DNA of 6,069 nucleotides from Fibrobacter sp. UBA4373 (GTDB lineage: Bacteria > Fibrobacterota > Fibrobacteria > Fibrobacterales > Fibrobacteraceae). Within the stretch, counting starts at the first letter, position 1, and the number at the start of each line of letters is the position of its first letter. The stretch covers positions 32,808 to 38,876 of the forward strand of contig DGSB01000056.1 in assembly GCA_002390045.1 (NCBI GenBank). Reading direction: 5' to 3'. Below the pieces are notes generated by a model. That model ran no database searches and was not told the DNA's origin. It saw only the letters and a program-made list of their open reading frames with translations. This document shows positions 5,815 through 6,069 of this stretch, piece after piece. The position numbers and the translations under genes were made by a program.

Positions 5815-5887
5815 CAGGTCGGGAGGGACTCGAACCCCCAACCAACGGTTTTGGAGACCGTGACTCTACCAATTGAGCTACCGACCT
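5815..5887 (-). tRNA. tRNA-Trp, anticodon CCA
   Basis: A complete cloverleaf can be drawn on the minus strand. Acceptor AGGTCGG pairs with CCGACCT and is followed by discriminator G. The D arm contains AGCTCAATTGGTAGAGT. The anticodon stem ACGGT/ACCGT encloses the loop CTCCAAA, with anticodon CCA for UGG (Trp). The T arm carries the GGTTCGAGTCC core. The length is 73 nt without the 3' CCA, which is not encoded: the genomic sequence after the discriminator reads CTT, so a CCA-adding enzyme is needed. It sits 9 nt after the rpmG stop and 25 nt before secE, on the same strand, so it is very probably cut out of a common transcript. A tRNA-Trp just before secE-nusG is a known arrangement in many bacteria. 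Confidence 0.97.
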
Positions 5888-5896
5888 AAAACCGCC

Positions 5897-6049
5897 TTAC
5901 TTGGTTTCCTTGTGAACTGTATGCTTGCGGCAGAACGGGCAGTACTTCTTGTATTCCACACGGGAAGGATGAAGCTTCTTATTCTTGTCGCAGTCATAGT
6001 TACGCTGATGGCAAACAGTGCATTCAAGCGTAATGAGTTCTCGTGCCAT
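5897..6049 (-). CDS. rpmG: 50S ribosomal protein L33, zinc-ribbon form
   Basis: Small protein of the large subunit near the E site. The 50-residue product begins MARELITLECTVC and contains two CxxC pairs, Cys10/Cys13 and Cys37/Cys40, which should bind one zinc ion (the 'C+' form, as opposed to Cys-less paralogues used under zinc limitation). The L33 pattern NYDCDKNKKLHP (17-28), then VEYKKYCPFCRKHTVHKE (31-48), is clear. ATG at 6049 has AAGGA 6 nt upstream, overlapping the stop of the preceding frame. The tRNA-Trp follows 9 nt after the TAA stop. No Zur-type operator or riboswitch is visible in the few upstream bases available. Confidence 0.95.
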   Translation of the reverse strand: MARELITLECTVCHQRNYDCDKNKKLHPSRVEYKKYCPFCRKHTVHKETK

Positions 6050-6058
6050 TGTTATTCC

Positions 6059-6069
6059 TTACTTGATGA
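6059..6069 (-). CDS. Possible 3' end of an upstream gene (…Ile-Lys-stop)
   Basis: Only 11 nt are visible. Read on the minus strand they can be taken as the end of a codon, then ATC AAG TAA, with the TAA at 6061-6059 overlapping the rpmG Shine-Dalgarno AAGGA. This mirrors the tight rplA-rplJ junction. In many genomes the gene before rpmG/tRNA-Trp/secE is tuf (EF-Tu), but nothing here proves it. The frame may also be coincidental. Confidence 0.3.

Overview
The whole window is a bacterial housekeeping locus read from the minus strand. In transcription order (right to left) it holds: the last codons of an unidentified upstream gene, rpmG (L33), a tRNA-Trp(CCA) gene, secE, nusG, rplK (L11), rplA (L1), rplJ (L10), rplL (L7/L12), and the first 937 codons of rpoB, which runs off the left edge. 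There are no mobile elements, CRISPR arrays, defence genes or unknown genes. The long plus-strand reading frames are antisense shadows of the minus-strand genes.

Organism: the gene order is widespread in bacteria and does not identify the host. Base composition is close to balanced. The RpoB N-terminal half resembles the Bacteroidetes/Chlorobi/Fibrobacteres type in places. It also carries roughly 160 extra residues after the rifampicin region compared with my memory of E. coli RpoB. I lean towards a Fibrobacter-like member of the FCB group, with low confidence; an RpoB or 16S tree would settle it.

Layout and cooperation: positions 5897-6061 hold rpmG and its translation signals. Positions 5815-5887 are a tRNA squeezed between rpmG and secE. 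Positions 5055-5789 encode SecE (translocon subunit) and NusG (transcription elongation factor), separated by 3 nt. Positions 2919-5027 encode the four proteins of the ribosomal L11/L1 base and L10/L12 stalk. Positions 1-2813 encode the N-terminal part of the RNA polymerase beta subunit. Gaps are short (3 to 60 nt) except the 105-nt rplL-rpoB spacer, which contains a strong hairpin followed by a U-tract. That is the expected place for an attenuator that lowers polymerase output relative to the multi-copy stalk protein.

Points of interest are the rplL-rpoB hairpin, the rpoB insertions with an internal 12-residue repeat, the absence of a spacer for an L10 leader before rplJ, and the near-complete avoidance of TTA, CTA and TCA codons, which explains a 1285-codon antisense open frame. 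No promoter could be identified with confidence.
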